A stretch of 64,000 nt of DNA from Aselliscus stoliczkanus (GCA_033961575.1 CM066737.1:104064709-104128708), one strand, 5' to 3'; counted from the first letter of the stretch, positions 10,616-21,782 are shown. The notes: generated from the letters alone by a model not told the origin. Translations and numbers: made by a program.

Positions 10616-11545
10616 TAAATTAAATTTATTAGGGTGACATTGGTTAGTAAAATTATATAGGTTTTAAGTGTATATTTCTATAATACATCATCTATATGTC
10701 ACATTGTGTGTTTGCCACCCACAGTCAGTTCTTCCATCACCATATATTTGACCCCCTTTACCCTCTTACACCACCTCACCCACCTTTACCCACTGGTAGC
10801 CACCAAACTATTGTCTGTGTCTATGAGTTTTTGTTTGTTTGCTTCTCTTGTTTGTTGCTTTCAGTTTTATATCACACATATGAGTGAAGTCATATGACTG
10901 GTTTGACTTTTTTCTGTCTGACTTATTTCGCTTAGCATGATAATCTCAAGATCCATCCATGTTGCTGCAAATGGCACTATTTCATCTTTTCTTATGGCAG
11001 GGTAGTATTCCATTGTGTTTCTGTACCACATCTTCTTTAATCATCTATCAAATGACACTGGTTGTTTCCATGTCTTGGCCACTATGAATAATGCTACAGT
11101 GAACATCAGGGTACATATATCTTCATGGATATATGTTTTCAGCTTTGGGGGGTAGATACCCAGGAGAGGGATTGCTGGATAATAAGGTAGTTCTGTGAGG
11201 TTATTCTTAATTTTTTGAGAAACCTCCATACTGTTTTCCGTAGTAGCTGTACCACTTTATATTTCCCAGCAGCAGTGTATGAGGGTTCCTTTTTCTCCAC
11301 AACCTCTCCAACACTTGTTATTACTTATCTTGTTAATTATAGCCACTCTAACAGGTGTGAGGTGATATCTCACTGTGGTTTTGATTTGCATTTCCCTAAT
11401 ATCTAGTGAAGTTGATTATCTTTTCATATATCTGTTGGCCATTTGTTTATTTTCTTAGGAGAAGTGTCTGTTCAGGTCCTCTGCCCATTTTTAATGGGAT
11501 TGTTTGGGTTTTTTTGTTGTTGAGTTGTATTTTTGATGTGAGAAA
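10616..11545 (-). mobile_element. LINE-1 3' end with ORF2 C-terminus, antisense, 5'-truncated
   Basis: Starts with the bat-type antisense 3' terminus ('attagggtgacattggttag'), followed by 'agatccatccatgttgctgcaaatgg', 'tattccattgtgt', 'ctatgaataatgct', 'ggtagatacccaggag' and 'gtgaggtgatatctcactgtgg'. The minus-strand translation carries the ORF2 tail motif near 11041-11229 (PYYPAIPLLGIYP). Similarity ends near 11545. It is not coding as a whole. Confidence 0.85.
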
Positions 11546-12214
11546 CATCATTGGGTTCATGAGCTCTTGGCTGAATCCATCCATTATGAAGTTATCAAGC
11601 TTGCACCTAATGGTTTCATATTTCCTAATGGTCATCTTCTACATTCATTATTTTTTTAATGGTTGCAAAAATAATGATTTTTATATTTTCTGTATTTATT
11701 ATCTAGAAATGTTCTATGAAGAGAAACTTGCCTTCATGAATTATTGTTTATTGTTTACCCTCACATACCATTCATACAGAAAAGGCAGGCTAAAAGCTTG
11801 ATTCTGACACTTGATTCATCAATTTTCAGCATCATGTGCAACTTACAGAAACAACAATTCTTTAGTTCTCATCATTTTGACAGTCAGTGTAGTCTTTATA
11901 GCACCCTCTGTTTTCTGGTACAAAAAGAGTTCCAGGTTTGTTTTTCCCAAGTCCTGTTCCAAACTTAGAAGCTGTTGGTTCTTTTTATCACAGAATTATT
12001 GTATTTTTGCAATGTAGACTGGGCTGTAAATGGGATTATTGCTATTGAATTGTCACTAATTCAATACCTTTTCAGAGAGCATATTTGGAGAAAACATTTT
12101 ATGAGGAAAAAAAGTAATAAGTTCATATTGTATTTTCCTGTCAACATCTAAGATTATAAGGTTTTTACTTCTTTGATTTTATACTTGTATCTCTTTACTT
12201 TCATACTGATTTCT
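11546..12214. other. Unassigned sequence
   Basis: No gene or repeat recognised. Open frames of about 60-130 codons near 11406-12017 start in the antisense L1 and show no domain. Confidence 0.4.
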
Positions 12215-12246
12215 TTAACAGCTTTATTGAAAAATCTTTGACATAT

Positions 12247-12377
12247 AAATTGTATATACTCCGGGTCGGCCAAGTGGCGCGGTGGTTAAGCGCTGGCTTG
12301 GAAAGCCAGCGGCCCTGGTTCGGGTCCCACATATGAGGGCCAGTGACACTGCCCTCAAAAAAAAAATTGTATTTACT
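12247..12377 (+). mobile_element. Short head-only SINE with TSD
   Basis: The body at 12261-12363 is only the tRNA-like head: A box GTGGCGCGGTGGTTAAG, the hairpin GCTGGCTTGG…AAGCCAGC, B box GGTTCGGGTCC, then 'cacatatgagggccagtgacactgccctc' and an A-run. TSDs of 14 bp with one mismatch (AAATTGTATATACT / AAATTGTATTTACT) lie at 12247-12260 and 12364-12377. It sits inside an antisense L1. Confidence 0.92.
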
Positions 12378-12822
12378 TAAGGTGTACAGCTTGATGTTTT
12401 AATATATGTATTCATTGTGTAAAGATCACCAAAATCAAACTACTTAACATATCACCTCTATGTAATTATTATTTGTATATGTGGTAAGAAGATTTAAGAT
12501 CTACTTAGCAAATTTTAGGTATACAATACAGTATTATTAACTATTGTCACTGCTGTATATTAGATCTCTAGAACTTATTCATCTTGCAAAACTGAAACTG
12601 TACTCTTTGACTAACATCACCCCATTTTCCCCTTTCCCTAGACCCTGCAAACACCATTCTACTCTCTGCTCCTATGGGTTTGACAAAAATTCCACGTATA
12701 GGAGAAATTGTGTAGTATTTCTTTTCCTATCTCGCTTGTTTCACTTAGCATAATGTCTTCCATGTTCATCCATGTTGTCACAAATGGCCGGATTTCCTTC
12801 TTTTTTAAGCCGGATAATATTT

Positions 12823-12824
<2 letters not shown>

Positions 12825-12866
<42 letters not shown>
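12825..12866 (+). repeat. (GT)21 microsatellite
   Basis: An uninterrupted GT dinucleotide run within the antisense L1. The L1 homologue region normally lacks it, so it expanded after insertion. Confidence 0.95.
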
Positions 12867-12867
<1 letters not shown>

Positions 12868-12928
12868 AGTGTCACATCTTCTTCCCTCAGAGGATCCAGA
12901 AGTGAAATTCCTAGGTCATAAAGTGGTT

Positions 12929-13052
12929 CTGTTTTAACTTTTTTTTTTAAAAGGGCAGTGTCCCTGGCCCTCATATGTGGGACCCGAGCCGGGGCCGCTG
13001 GCTTCCCAAGCCAGCACCCAACCACCGCGCCACTTGGCCGGCCCTGTGTTAA
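12929..13052 (-). mobile_element. Short head-only SINE, antisense
   Basis: 12938-13043 reads as T-run, GGGCAGTGTC, CCTCATATGTGGGACCCG, GGCCGCTGGCTTCCCAAGCC, then ACCGCGCCACTTGGCCGGCC, the reverse complement of the short SINE. Candidate TSDs are CTGTTTTAA (12929-12937) and CTGTGTTAA (13044-13052), with one mismatch. Together with the sense copy at 12.26 kb it forms an inverted pair about 575 bp apart. Confidence 0.88.
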
Positions 13053-13479
13053 ATTTTTTTTAGTAGCACCTGCATTCTGCCTTCCATAGTGGCTGCAGCA
13101 GTCTGCAATCCCACTAGTAATGTACGAGGGTTCCGTTTTCTCCACAGCCTCGCCAGCACTGAAAATCTTGATTTCTAATGGCAGTAACATCATTACTTAT
13201 TTGTTTTATCTAAAATATACTTATAGTAATTATAAAATACCAATATTAATGTTACTGCTAACAATAAGATCATTAATGTTGTTTAAGATTTCTTTGTGGT
13301 TTTTTTTCTGTCCTCAGAAGATATCCTACTGGATTTATATAGTCAGTATACTATGTTTTAAAGTCATTTGAGGTTATTCTTTTTTCTGTGTGGTTATGAC
13401 ATCTTGATATAATTAGGTTTATTTGTTTTCATTTGTTTTCAGTTAATTTCTGTTTTACTTAATTTTGTTTTTAAATTAT

Positions 13480-13960
13480 GTAAAACATTATATGGCTCAA
13501 AAACAAACTGAATAACGAGGCACATTCACAGAATAGTTTCTTTATATCTGTCTTTTCCATCCTGTTTCCTCACTTCCCCTATAGGTAAGCATTCTTTTTA
13601 ATTTAGTTATTTCTCTTTTTTTAATATATGCAAATGTGATATACATATTCATATCTCTAACTTTATTACATTAAAGTCAGGATGCTAAAATCCTTTTCTG
13701 TACCTTGCTCTTTTCACTTAATATAGCCTGGAGATCATTATGTTTTAGTATATAAAGCCGGTCCTCATTCCTTGTATAGCACTATAGTACTCCATTGTGT
13801 GGACTTAACATGATTTATTTAATTGGCCTTCTTTTAATGGGCATGTGGGTCATTTCTAGTTTGTTGCAATTAAAATGATACTGCAAAAATTAGCCATGTG
13901 CATATATATTTTAAATTTTTGTATGAGGTCATGTAAATGGATGAATTAACCAACTGTAAG
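13480..13960 (-). mobile_element. Old L1M-type 3' region, antisense
   Basis: Contains 'cttgctcttttcacttaatatagcctggagatca', 'tgtatagcactatagtactccattgtgtgg', 'gggcatgtgggtcatttctag' and 'aattaaaatgatactgcaa', the usual antisense order of an old L1 3' segment. Diverged and non-coding. Confidence 0.65.
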
Positions 13961-14430
13961 CCCATCTAATATATTGTACTTGTTTGATAAGATTATCCCC
14001 CCACAAAAAAAGATGGGAAGAGTTAATTCTATAATCATACGGATGTCTGTGGTCCATAATCAAAAATCATAATCATGTTTGCTAATTTCACAATTACACA
14101 CATATGCACACACACACACCCATGATAGTGAATGCACATATAGCATTGTAATTACAATGAATATAAGCAAACACCAAATGTTCCTCTTCCTTCAGTATTC
14201 ATAAAGCCAAAGGTTGGTGTGATGTTATCAACTGCCTTAATAGGTTGAGTCCAAACATGGGCTTCATTGCAGCACTCTTTGGACTGTTAGATAGAGCCAT
14301 CTCTTGCATACTATACCATGATTTCCCACATAACAGCAGAGGTGATCCCAGGGTATATGACTCTTTATCAAAATGACAGTAATGTCCTTAGATTGCCAGC
14401 AAACCACCAGAAGCTAGGAGGAGGCAAAGA
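13961..14430. other. Unassigned sequence
   Basis: No gene or strong repeat recognised. A short CA tract occurs near 14108-14119. Confidence 0.4.
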
Positions 14431-14545
14431 ATTCTTCCCTACAGGTTTCAGAGGAAGAATGGCCCTGCTGACATCTTGATTCAGACTTCTGACCTCCAGA
14501 ACTGTGAGAAAATAAATTTCTGTTGTATTAAGCCAAAAATATAAC
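14431..14545 (+). repeat. ERVL-MaLR LTR fragment (MLT1/MST type), sense
   Basis: Ends with the signature of MaLR LTRs: 'ctgacatcttgattcagactt', 'ctgacctccagaactgtgag', 'aaaataaatttctgttgtat' and 'taagcc'. Only the 3' part of the LTR is recognisable. Confidence 0.7.
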
Positions 14546-14594
14546 GACAGTAGTGTCTTTGACAGTTGAGGAAGAGAAGATTCTGTCACTGTAA

Positions 14595-14680
14595 AGTGGA
14601 AACAGTATCATCCTGAGCTTATGAACCTGAGTTCAAATCTGAACTCTACCACTTAGAAGCTCTTAAATCTCAGATAGAAG
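14595..14680 (+). repeat. MIR SINE fragment
   Basis: 'agtatcatcctgagcttatg', 'ctgagttcaaatctgaactc' and 'taccacttagaagct' match the MIR core (…ttcgaatcc…ctctgccac…). Short and diverged. Confidence 0.6.
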
Positions 14681-15690
14681 ATGTGAAAGCTAGAGATATT
14701 CTGAGGAGGGCGTGACCCTCAGCCCTGACTTGCCATGCCTCAGGTTTATTACCACTGGAGCTCTCTGTAAATGAAACCTTTGCATGTTGCCAAGCCTCGA
14801 TGGCATATCTGGATTTCCCCTAGGTCTATTCAGAGGGCATGTATGACAGGTACATGGTGAGAAGGGGAGAGAAGCTTTGTCTTTACTGTGCTCAGATGTA
14901 GCAGTTCCTAGAAAATCCCACTGGAACTGTATCTGAGTCAAGGTGGACATTGATGGAAGGTCACTGAGAATCTGCTTGTCCCCCATCATCTGTGAACTTT
15001 TTCCTACATTTCTCAGGGTAGAGGATTTAAGACTTATATTCCCTGAAGAGAAACCACGACTTACCCAAGTCTTACCCAAGACTTCAAAACATCTCAAACA
15101 GTTATTTGCAAAAAGAATCGACATTATGCTAGCATTTTGCTACAAAACATAGGTGTAGGTATTACCTAGGGAACTAGTAATTTTGGTAGATAGATAACAG
15201 AAGTTACTAGAGGACAAATGATCCAGAATCTAGATTCAGCTATTAGAGAGAATGAGTTTATGAATAAACAAGTTGCTTTGGCCTTTGGCATTCTTTTTTT
15301 TTCTGCTTGTCAGTTGGATCAAGTTACACAATCTCAAAAATCAGTTGCCAAGCAACAGATAAAGCTGCCATTGAACCTTGAAAGATTCAGCTTAATAAAT
15401 CTTTTAGCTAAAGCTTCTTCCTTTGGAAATTATGCTCCTCAACATTCCCCAAATTTGTATTGTAGAAGATTTTAGATCCACATTTTATTGTCTAAAGTGC
15501 AAATTCCAACTGGACACTGATAGGATGTTATGGTTGACATTTCATTCGCCTTTAAAGTGAACTCAAAGTAGAGACCCTGCAGGAAGGTAGGGGGCTGGGT
15601 TCCCAGATGTTTTCTATGAGTCACGTTTGGGTGGGGGAAGAGATTCCAGAAGTAACTCAGGATCAAAAGCAGTATATGTTTTAGTGAAGA
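14681..15690. other. Unassigned sequence
   Basis: Unique-looking. A minus-strand frame of 144 codons (14690-15124) has no domain, signal peptide or compositional feature that supports coding. Confidence 0.4.
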
Positions 15691-15922
15691 CAAAGGCAAC
15701 CAGATTTGAATCCTAGCTTGATCGCTTACCAGCTCCGGACTTGAAGCAAGATTTTTTAATCTTCCTGAGTCTCAGATTTCTCATCTGTAAAATAGAAATA
15801 TAAATAATGGAATGTGCCCTTCAAGACTGTTGAAAGAATTAAATGAGAAAATTCATATAAAGTGCTTAGCAGGATGCCCAGAATGCAAAAACCACTCAAC
15901 AAACGTTCATCATTGGTATTCT
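15691..15922 (+). repeat. MIR SINE, sense, near full length
   Basis: Clear MIR order: 'aaccagatttgaatcctagc', 'gatcgcttaccagctccgg', 'cttcctgagtctcagatt', 'ctcatctgtaaaatagaaat', 'ttgaaagaattaaatgagaaaa', 'taaagtgcttagcaggatg' and 'caacaaacgttcatc'. Confidence 0.85.
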
Positions 15923-16049
15923 TTTTATAGTCCAGGCACTTTCCTCTCTACCTTGTTCCCGCCCACTGCTTCTAGGCTATGAGCCTCCTTCTGTACTCCC
16001 ATATTCAGGTCATTATGCATCTGCCTTTTCCCAATGCTTGATCAACTGT

Positions 16050-16140
16050 TTAGTGTAAAGGAAAGAGCAAACCAGTTGGAATCATGAGGCCTGGGTTCAA
16101 ATTTCAAATTCACCCCATAGTCATCCTATGACCTTGGAAG
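16050..16140 (+). repeat. MIR SINE fragment
   Basis: 'accagttggaatcatgaggcctgggttcaaatttc' in pieces, then 'cctatgaccttgga', matches the 5' part of MIR. Confidence 0.6.
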
Positions 16141-16568
16141 AAGGATGGAGCTAAACATGTGTGTTTAGCACATCGGAAAGTGTGGCACAAATGATCAGAG
16201 GATGTAAATGGACCACATAAGCCCATGTGTATCCCAGAGAGGGATTCAGGGAGGAGCTGCGATGGCTTTGAACCTGCACAGTAACAGTCAGTTGGGGCAG
16301 GCCCCTGACCTCTGCTCAGATCCTTATCAGTTCAGCAGTGGCCATGGGCATCTCTGGATTCATGGAAGCTCTTCAACAGCAGCTAGATCCATACCCTTGA
16401 TAGTAAGGCATCCACCTTCCCTGCCACTAATCTCCTTATTTAGCCAAACCGACTTCCAGTGCTCATAGGTAGAAGAAGGAAAGCTTGCTTTTACTTTATT
16501 ATTATTTACACACAGGATAAGGTACTTTAGTCATCACATCAGAACACGGTTTTGCCAGCTCTATTATT
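16141..16568. other. Unassigned sequence
   Basis: No gene or repeat recognised. Confidence 0.4.
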
Positions 16569-16650
16569 AAATTATATCATTTCTTGGGTAAGCTCACTGG
16601 CTCTCAGTTCCCTCATCTGTAAAACAGGGATCTTCGCGCTGCCCTATTGC
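16569..16650 (+). repeat. MIR SINE fragment
   Basis: 'cttgggtaagctcactggctc' and 'tcagttccctcatctgtaaa' followed by 'acagggat' is the MIR 3' core. Confidence 0.65.
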
Positions 16651-17184
16651 TTCGTTGCTACCTCCATGATACCCTAGAGTATTTTCATTATGCTTTCAGT
16701 GAACCTTATACAATTAGTGATTCTCTATGTGATGATCAATTGTGATAGCAAGGCAAGTACTAGATTCTAAAGTGTGCTACGAGTCTTAGATGTTTCCTGC
16801 GATGACCCCTGGCTTCCTTGCCGCTCTCTGCTCTGCATGCTGCATATGGTTCCTCCTTGCTGCCTCCATCACCTGCACCAGGCCATGCTGCTCCTCACCC
16901 ACCCCTGCCTCCATCATTCACACCACAGGAAATTTCAGCTCCTCTCCATGTACACCAGAGATCTCCAGAACCTGATCCCATTCTTACTGTCAAACCTTAG
17001 ATCACATTGAGACAGCACATTGGGAGGGGACATCTAATTACAAGGTGTCCCTACTCTTCCTCATTGTGAGCTAGCTCAATCAGATTGCCACCTAGTTGAG
17101 GTGAAAAGAGCGCAGAGGTAGAGACTAACAGACTGAGCTGAAATTGAATTTGCCTCTGATCAGCTTTAGGGTCTTCTGCGAGTA
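16651..17184. other. Unassigned sequence
   Basis: Includes a pyrimidine-rich stretch around 16840-16960. Short overlapping plus-strand frames there reflect the base composition. No domain recognised. Confidence 0.4.
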
Positions 17185-17735
17185 TAGCAGGTAGACTCTA
17201 AGATGGTTCCAATGACACCCACTTGCTGGTATTGACACTCTTGAGTATGGCTGAACCTAGTGACTTGTTCTAACAAATGGAATGTAGTCAAGTTGATGGG
17301 ATGTCCCTTACATGGTTAGGTTATAAGAGATTGTGACTTCTCTCTTGCTATTTGAGTCTATCACCTTCTCAGCTTGCATGTTTCGATGAAGCAAGTTGCC
17401 ACATTGCAGAGGCCTGGGTCTTAAAGAACTGAGGGCAGCCTCCGCCCAACAGACAGCCAGGAACTGAGGCCCTCAGTCTAACAACCCCTGAGGAACTGAA
17501 TCCTGCCAACAATCACATGAGCTGGGACTATGTCCTTCCCTAGTTGAGTGTTAGGATGATTACAACCCAGCCAATGCCTTAATTACAGCCTGTGAGAGAC
17601 CTGAAGTAGAAGAACCGGTTAAGCTGCATCCGCTTTCCTGACCCACAAAACTGTTGAGCTCATAAGTGTGTATTGTTGTAAGGCACTGAACATTAGGTCA
17701 ACTATTACACAGTAATAGATAACTAATAGAGCAAA
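17185..17735 (+). repeat. ERVL-MaLR LTR (MLT1-type), sense
   Basis: Starts with 'gcaggtagactctaagatgg' and proceeds through 'cttacatggttaggttata' and 'aagcaagttgccacattgcag'. It ends with 'ttgtaaggcactgaacatta' and 'ttacacagtaatagataact', the usual MLT1 3' end. A solitary, diverged LTR with no internal retroviral genes in view. Confidence 0.7.
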
Positions 17736-17747
17736 TGAAGTCAGATT

Positions 17748-17845
17748 TCTTAATTTTAGTTTCCTGATCTGTAAACTGGGTTCCAAAATGCCATTGTTGT
17801 AGAGTGGTTGTGAGAATTAATGAGATAATGTTCATTAAGGTTCTC
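17748..17845 (+). repeat. MIR SINE fragment
   Basis: 'ttagtttcctgatctgtaaactggg', 'gtggttgtgagaattaatgagat' in order, typical of the MIR 3' half. Confidence 0.7.
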
Positions 17846-19859
17846 CAACATGAGTCTCCAATTAAGCTAATTTGTTCCTTTTGCCTCCATCCCCTAAAGC
17901 TTAGTTGAGATTCAATGCATTGAAGGCATGAATGTTTCGATTAGGGTACAAGGAAAGAATTCTGAATGGGAGCATCCTGGGAAACAGAAAAAGCAGAGCT
18001 CCTGTTGATCCACAAAACAGAGAGAACATAGGACAGTTGAAGGATTCAGCAGATCAGGAGGGAGAAGCCAGGACAGATGCAGAAGGAAAGGGTGACAAGA
18101 GGCCAACAACAGGCTGTACCGATAGCAACCATTTCTCTAGGAATAAAGAGGAATTCCCTTCCTCTTCCACTTTCCTTCTGTTCCACAAACTTCCCAGATG
18201 CTAGAATTATGCCATACTCTATACATAGTATGGGTTCAAGTTACTTCAGTGGTTAGGTTGACACAGAACCATTAATTACAAGATTGTTATCCTGTGACAA
18301 GTGGTCTGAGTTTCAAATAGCCAACTTACCATCAAAAGTGTTTTTAAGTAAACACTTTAGCTTTATAACTCTTTGCAAAGTTAGGGGCTGGAATTACTGA
18401 GGAAAGATCCTTGGAAAATATTGAAGTTGAAATACAAAATGGAAATTGACAACAATCAAGTAACTAGAGAGTGAACTTCCATGTAGGGAAAGCCAAAGCT
18501 GGAGTTGAGTACAGGAAATCTGAAGGAAAGGGGTGGGGGGGTGGAAGAACATGGAAGGAGAAGGTCATGGAGGGGGAGGGAAACAGGGGTTGCAGAGAAG
18601 CGGGGAAGAGAAAATCAGCAAGCAGAGTGGGCAGTTCTCAGAATGAAAATCAGAGCTGGTCCTTCCTGTTTTGGAACAAGGATCATAAAACTTTCTCAGG
18701 AATAACAGGAAAACGGGTAACATCAGAGAGAAATGTAGGGTGTAGATATTTAAACTTCAGTCACTATCATATGTAGGATGTGAATGGTGGTGTGATAGGA
18801 CAGTCATAGAGGTGAGAGGGGATTGGTCCCTATATCATTTTTAAACCACCATTGTCCTGTTCAGTACAAGGGAAAATCAAGCTCTGTTTATAGTCAGGCT
18901 CTTGGGTATTATAAAATGTAATAACTTTTTATCAGACTTCAGTTTCCCCAGGAGTCCTGCCATGAGAGCTGAGTTGGGCACCAAGGATAACCCTATTTCT
19001 TTTGAGGGTTGGAAAGTTCTCACCATTATACTTCAGTTATTCCCTGAAATTTACTTTCTCATACTTTCATCCTTATCTTGCAAAATGGAGAAAAATAAAT
19101 TTGGACCCAATCCACCAGGTCTCTTGCTTACTCTTACTAGAGTCTTCTCTAACAGTTTTGATACATTCAAAATTATGCATAAGTAAGATCTTCCTTATAG
19201 CCTAAATGCTAGTTACATTTATAATATTGTGCCTCCAGAGATATATTTAGGAAATGTCAGTCTCCTTAAAATATAAAATCTTGATTTAAGCAGCCTGGTT
19301 AAAAATCTTTTGTTTACCCTGGGAAGGAGGCAAATCAATTTGTTCACCTGAACAAAAGGAAAGAGTTAGCTTTAAGGAGAAAGGGGCTCCTACAAAAAGA
19401 ATCGTAATATTCCTTAATGATGCTCATGTGCATCCCTCCCCCCAGCACATTTTTCCATTCAAATCTTCCATTTCTATATTAAACAGCATCATTTGTGGCT
19501 GTGAACAAAGTTGAGGGCCTGACAGATGCTTAATATAGAGCAGGGATTGGCAACCTGCAGCCCACTGGATGTCACCACACAGAAGTCATTGGTGACCTTG
19601 GCTGAAACGGGTAGAACCAAGCAAGGAGGACAGAAGCTTGCACAGACACGAAGAGAAAGATAGTGCTGGGGCATATAGCTTTTCCAAGACTCATTTTTCT
19701 CAACTGAAAATGAAGATGACAGTTAATCTCATCCCTCTGTTGATAATGAGATAACCAATGTAAATGTGATTAACGGAGCCTTAGTAAGACACTTAATATA
19801 TTTTCCCTTCAATTATTCCCCCTTTCCATTACCTCTTGCCTTTCTTTCTCGAATTCTAT
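17846..19859. other. Mostly unique sequence
   Basis: About 2 kb without a recognised gene. A purine-rich block at 18520-18620 (GGGGTGGGGGGGTGG and AGGAGAAGG runs) gives open frames without domain content. 19540-19570 weakly resembles a hAT terminus ('gcagggattggcaacctgcag'). Confidence 0.4.
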
Positions 19860-20099
19860 TAGATATACGAATATGTTAGAACGAACGTTTCCTGCTTTCA
19901 TTTATGTGTCTTAATTTCTCTTGATTTTTAAAAATTCTTTATCACTCTATATGCAATACTATTTTTTTCCACCTGTCTTCCAGTTCAGTAATTCCTTCTT
20001 CAGTTGAACCAAATCTGCTGTTTAAAATTTTCAATATATATATTTTTTAATTCAGTGGTAATATTTTTAATTTCTTGACATTCCATTTGGTTCTTTTTC
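19860..20099 (-). mobile_element. Old L1M-related repeat, antisense (left part)
   Basis: Contains 'tccagttcagtaattccttcttca', 'aaatctgctgtttaaa' and 'acattccatttggttc'. This corresponds to an antisense L1M segment related to the one at 40.4-42.3 kb. It resumes at about 20.7 kb after two later insertions. Confidence 0.45.
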
Positions 20100-20326
20100 A
20101 AGGACATGTGCTTTTCTAAAATTCAAGTGTATTGGGGTGACAATTGTTAGCAAAGTTACATAGATTTCAGGTGTATAATTCTGTAATACATCATCTATTT
20201 ATACACAATGGAATTCTATTTTGCCATAAGAAAACATGAAATAGTGCCATTTGCAACAGCATGGATGGATCTTGAGATTATAATGCTAAGCGAAATAAAT
20301 CAGACAGAAAAAGGACATGTGTTTTT
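20100..20326 (-). mobile_element. Very short 5'-inverted (twin-primed) LINE-1 with 16-bp TSD
   Basis: The TSD is AAGGACATGTGCTTTT at 20100-20115 and AAGGACATGTGTTTTT at 20311-20326, with one mismatch. Between them the left part (about 20116-20200) is antisense L1 3' terminus ('tgtattggggtgacaattgt', 'acatagatttcaggtgtata'). The right part (about 20201-20310) is sense L1 from further upstream ('caatggaattctattttgcc', 'aacagcatggatggatctt', 'aagcgaaataaatcagac'). A 3' segment in one orientation with the 5' segment inverted is the hallmark of twin priming. Total insert is about 195 bp, so no coding capacity. Confidence 0.85.
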
Positions 20327-20330
20327 AAAA

Positions 20331-20704
20331 AATATTTTGTTTAAACAGCTCCACCTGGAGCTGGGCTGTGCGAGCCCCCCGAACGGCATAGGTGCAGCCC
20401 CTGCTGCAGGGGGCTGCCATAGGCTACAGTGAGTGGCAGGCAGCCAGTGTGAGCGGCAGGCAGCCAGCGTGAGCTGCCAATAGCCGCAGTGAGCGACCAT
20501 CCAGAGGCCGACGACCGATCTGCCTCACCCGGGAAGAGCGCAATGACGATACCAACATGGGCCAGTGAAACAACGTCCTCCGCAACTGGACTGAAGAACA
20601 AAAAGACAGCAACTTGTCTGTTCCCCTTCCCTGGTTCCCCAATGCTGTTCCCCTCCCCCAATTCCCCAATAAAATATTTTAAAAAAATAATAATATTTTG
20701 TTTA
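20331..20704 (+). mobile_element. 5'-truncated long-form SINE with 13-bp TSD
   Basis: The element at 20344-20691 begins directly in the body at AACAGCTCCACCTGGAGCTGG, so the tRNA head with both promoter boxes is missing. It keeps about four 20-bp units (20428-20500) and the complete AATAAAAT tail. Perfect TSDs (AATATTTTGTTTA) lie at 20331-20343 and 20692-20704, proving the truncation happened at insertion and not later. Confidence 0.9.
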
Positions 20705-20900
20705 TTCTTTGAGTTTAGATATTATTCCTCCTTTACCTCTGAGTTATTTTCAAATACACTTTTTCAAAATACATTCTTCAGCAGGATTTGTTATCTCAAG
20801 TTCTGTGGTTGTGATTTCTTCTGCGTTTGACTCTTGACTCTTTATCATTTCTTCATGGGATTTGCAAATTTTTTTCTGTGAGATCATCTTCAGCAGGATT
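20705..20900 (-). mobile_element. Old L1M-related repeat, antisense (right part)
   Basis: Continues the repeat interrupted at 20.1 kb: 'ttctttgagtttagatattattcc', 'aagttctgtggttgtgatttc', 'tcatgggatttgcaaatttt'. Assignment is tentative. Confidence 0.4.
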
Positions 20901-21344
20901 CCCCCACTCTGATAAGTGTCCCAGTCACCTTAAATTGTGGAAGTGTTGCAATGGAACTGGAACTGTTTGAAATTGTTTCTATTAAGGTAGTCAAAGAGTT
21001 TCATCCATTCTTGATCAATTTTATGTTATTTCACAGCTTGGAGAAGTCCTGCAGAAAGTGAGTAGTATAAATTTAGACTCCACTCCCAGGTATAATGTTG
21101 GCTTAAGGCTTCAATTTTCATGCAACAATGTTCTTTCATTTGGCTACCTAATAAAGACAAGAAAGGCAAGCTTCCTGTGCTTATCTAGGATGGTGGGCAG
21201 AGCGTTTCTAGTTCCCCTTTTACCAAGGGAGCAACTCCCAGTCTTGGGTTTATGCAGAGGTGTCAGGGCCAGAGCATCTCCTAGCTGCATTGTGTGGGCC
21301 TAAGGCCGTACATTCTCTTATTATATGGTCATAAAAATCTCAGG
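20901..21344. other. Unassigned sequence
   Basis: No gene or strong repeat recognised. Confidence 0.35.
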
Positions 21345-21782
21345 CCCTATTTTGGTTAGCTATTGCTGTGTTACAAACTACTCTGAAACTTCTGGCTTAA
21401 AACAACCAATTATTATCTCTGATGAACTATAGGTTCACGGAGCTCAGCTGGGCAATTTTTCTACTCCATGTGGATATCAGCTGGGCTGCAGTCATCTAGG
21501 GAATTTACTGGAGATAAAACATTGAAGATCGCTCATTCCTGTGGCTGGAAGTTGATAGTAGCTGTTGGCTCAGCTGGGGCTTCTGAGTAAGACGCGTTGG
21601 TGTTAGCCATATGACCACTCACTGAGGCTTGCTTGGGCTTCAAACAACAAGGCAGCTGGATTTCAAGAGGGGCTATTCTAAGAGGAGAAGATGGAAGCTG
21701 TAAATCTCTTAAGTCCCAACCTTGAATATCACACAGCGTCGTGTGTGTCTCATTTCATTGGTCAAAGCAAGTAACAGGCCAG
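21345..21782 (-). repeat. ERVL-MaLR LTR (MLT1-type), antisense
   Basis: Antisense MLT1 motif order: 'ttagctattgctgtgttacaaa', 'ggcttaaaacaaccaattatt', 'gggctgcagtcatctaggg', 'ttgaatatcacacagcgtc', 'tcatttcattggtcaaagcaag'. A solitary LTR relic. Confidence 0.7.

Larger units (their letters stand above)
12215..13165 (-). mobile_element. Older LINE-1 3' end, antisense, hosting two SINEs and a GT tract
   Basis: Antisense L1M 3'UTR and ORF2 tail: 'aacagctttattgaaaaatc', 'ttactaa'-type linkers, 'ctgctgtatattagatctctagaac', 'catgttcatccatgttgtcac', 'ggatccagaagtgaaattcctagg', 'atagtggctgcagcagtctgcaatccc'. It is split by a sense short SINE (12261-12363), an antisense short SINE (12938-13043) and a GT microsatellite (12825-12866). 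Confidence 0.8.

Noticed and set aside
14690..15124. 144-codon minus-strand open frame
   Set aside because: No domain, no signal peptide, no splice or codon evidence; this length is expected by chance in 64 kb.
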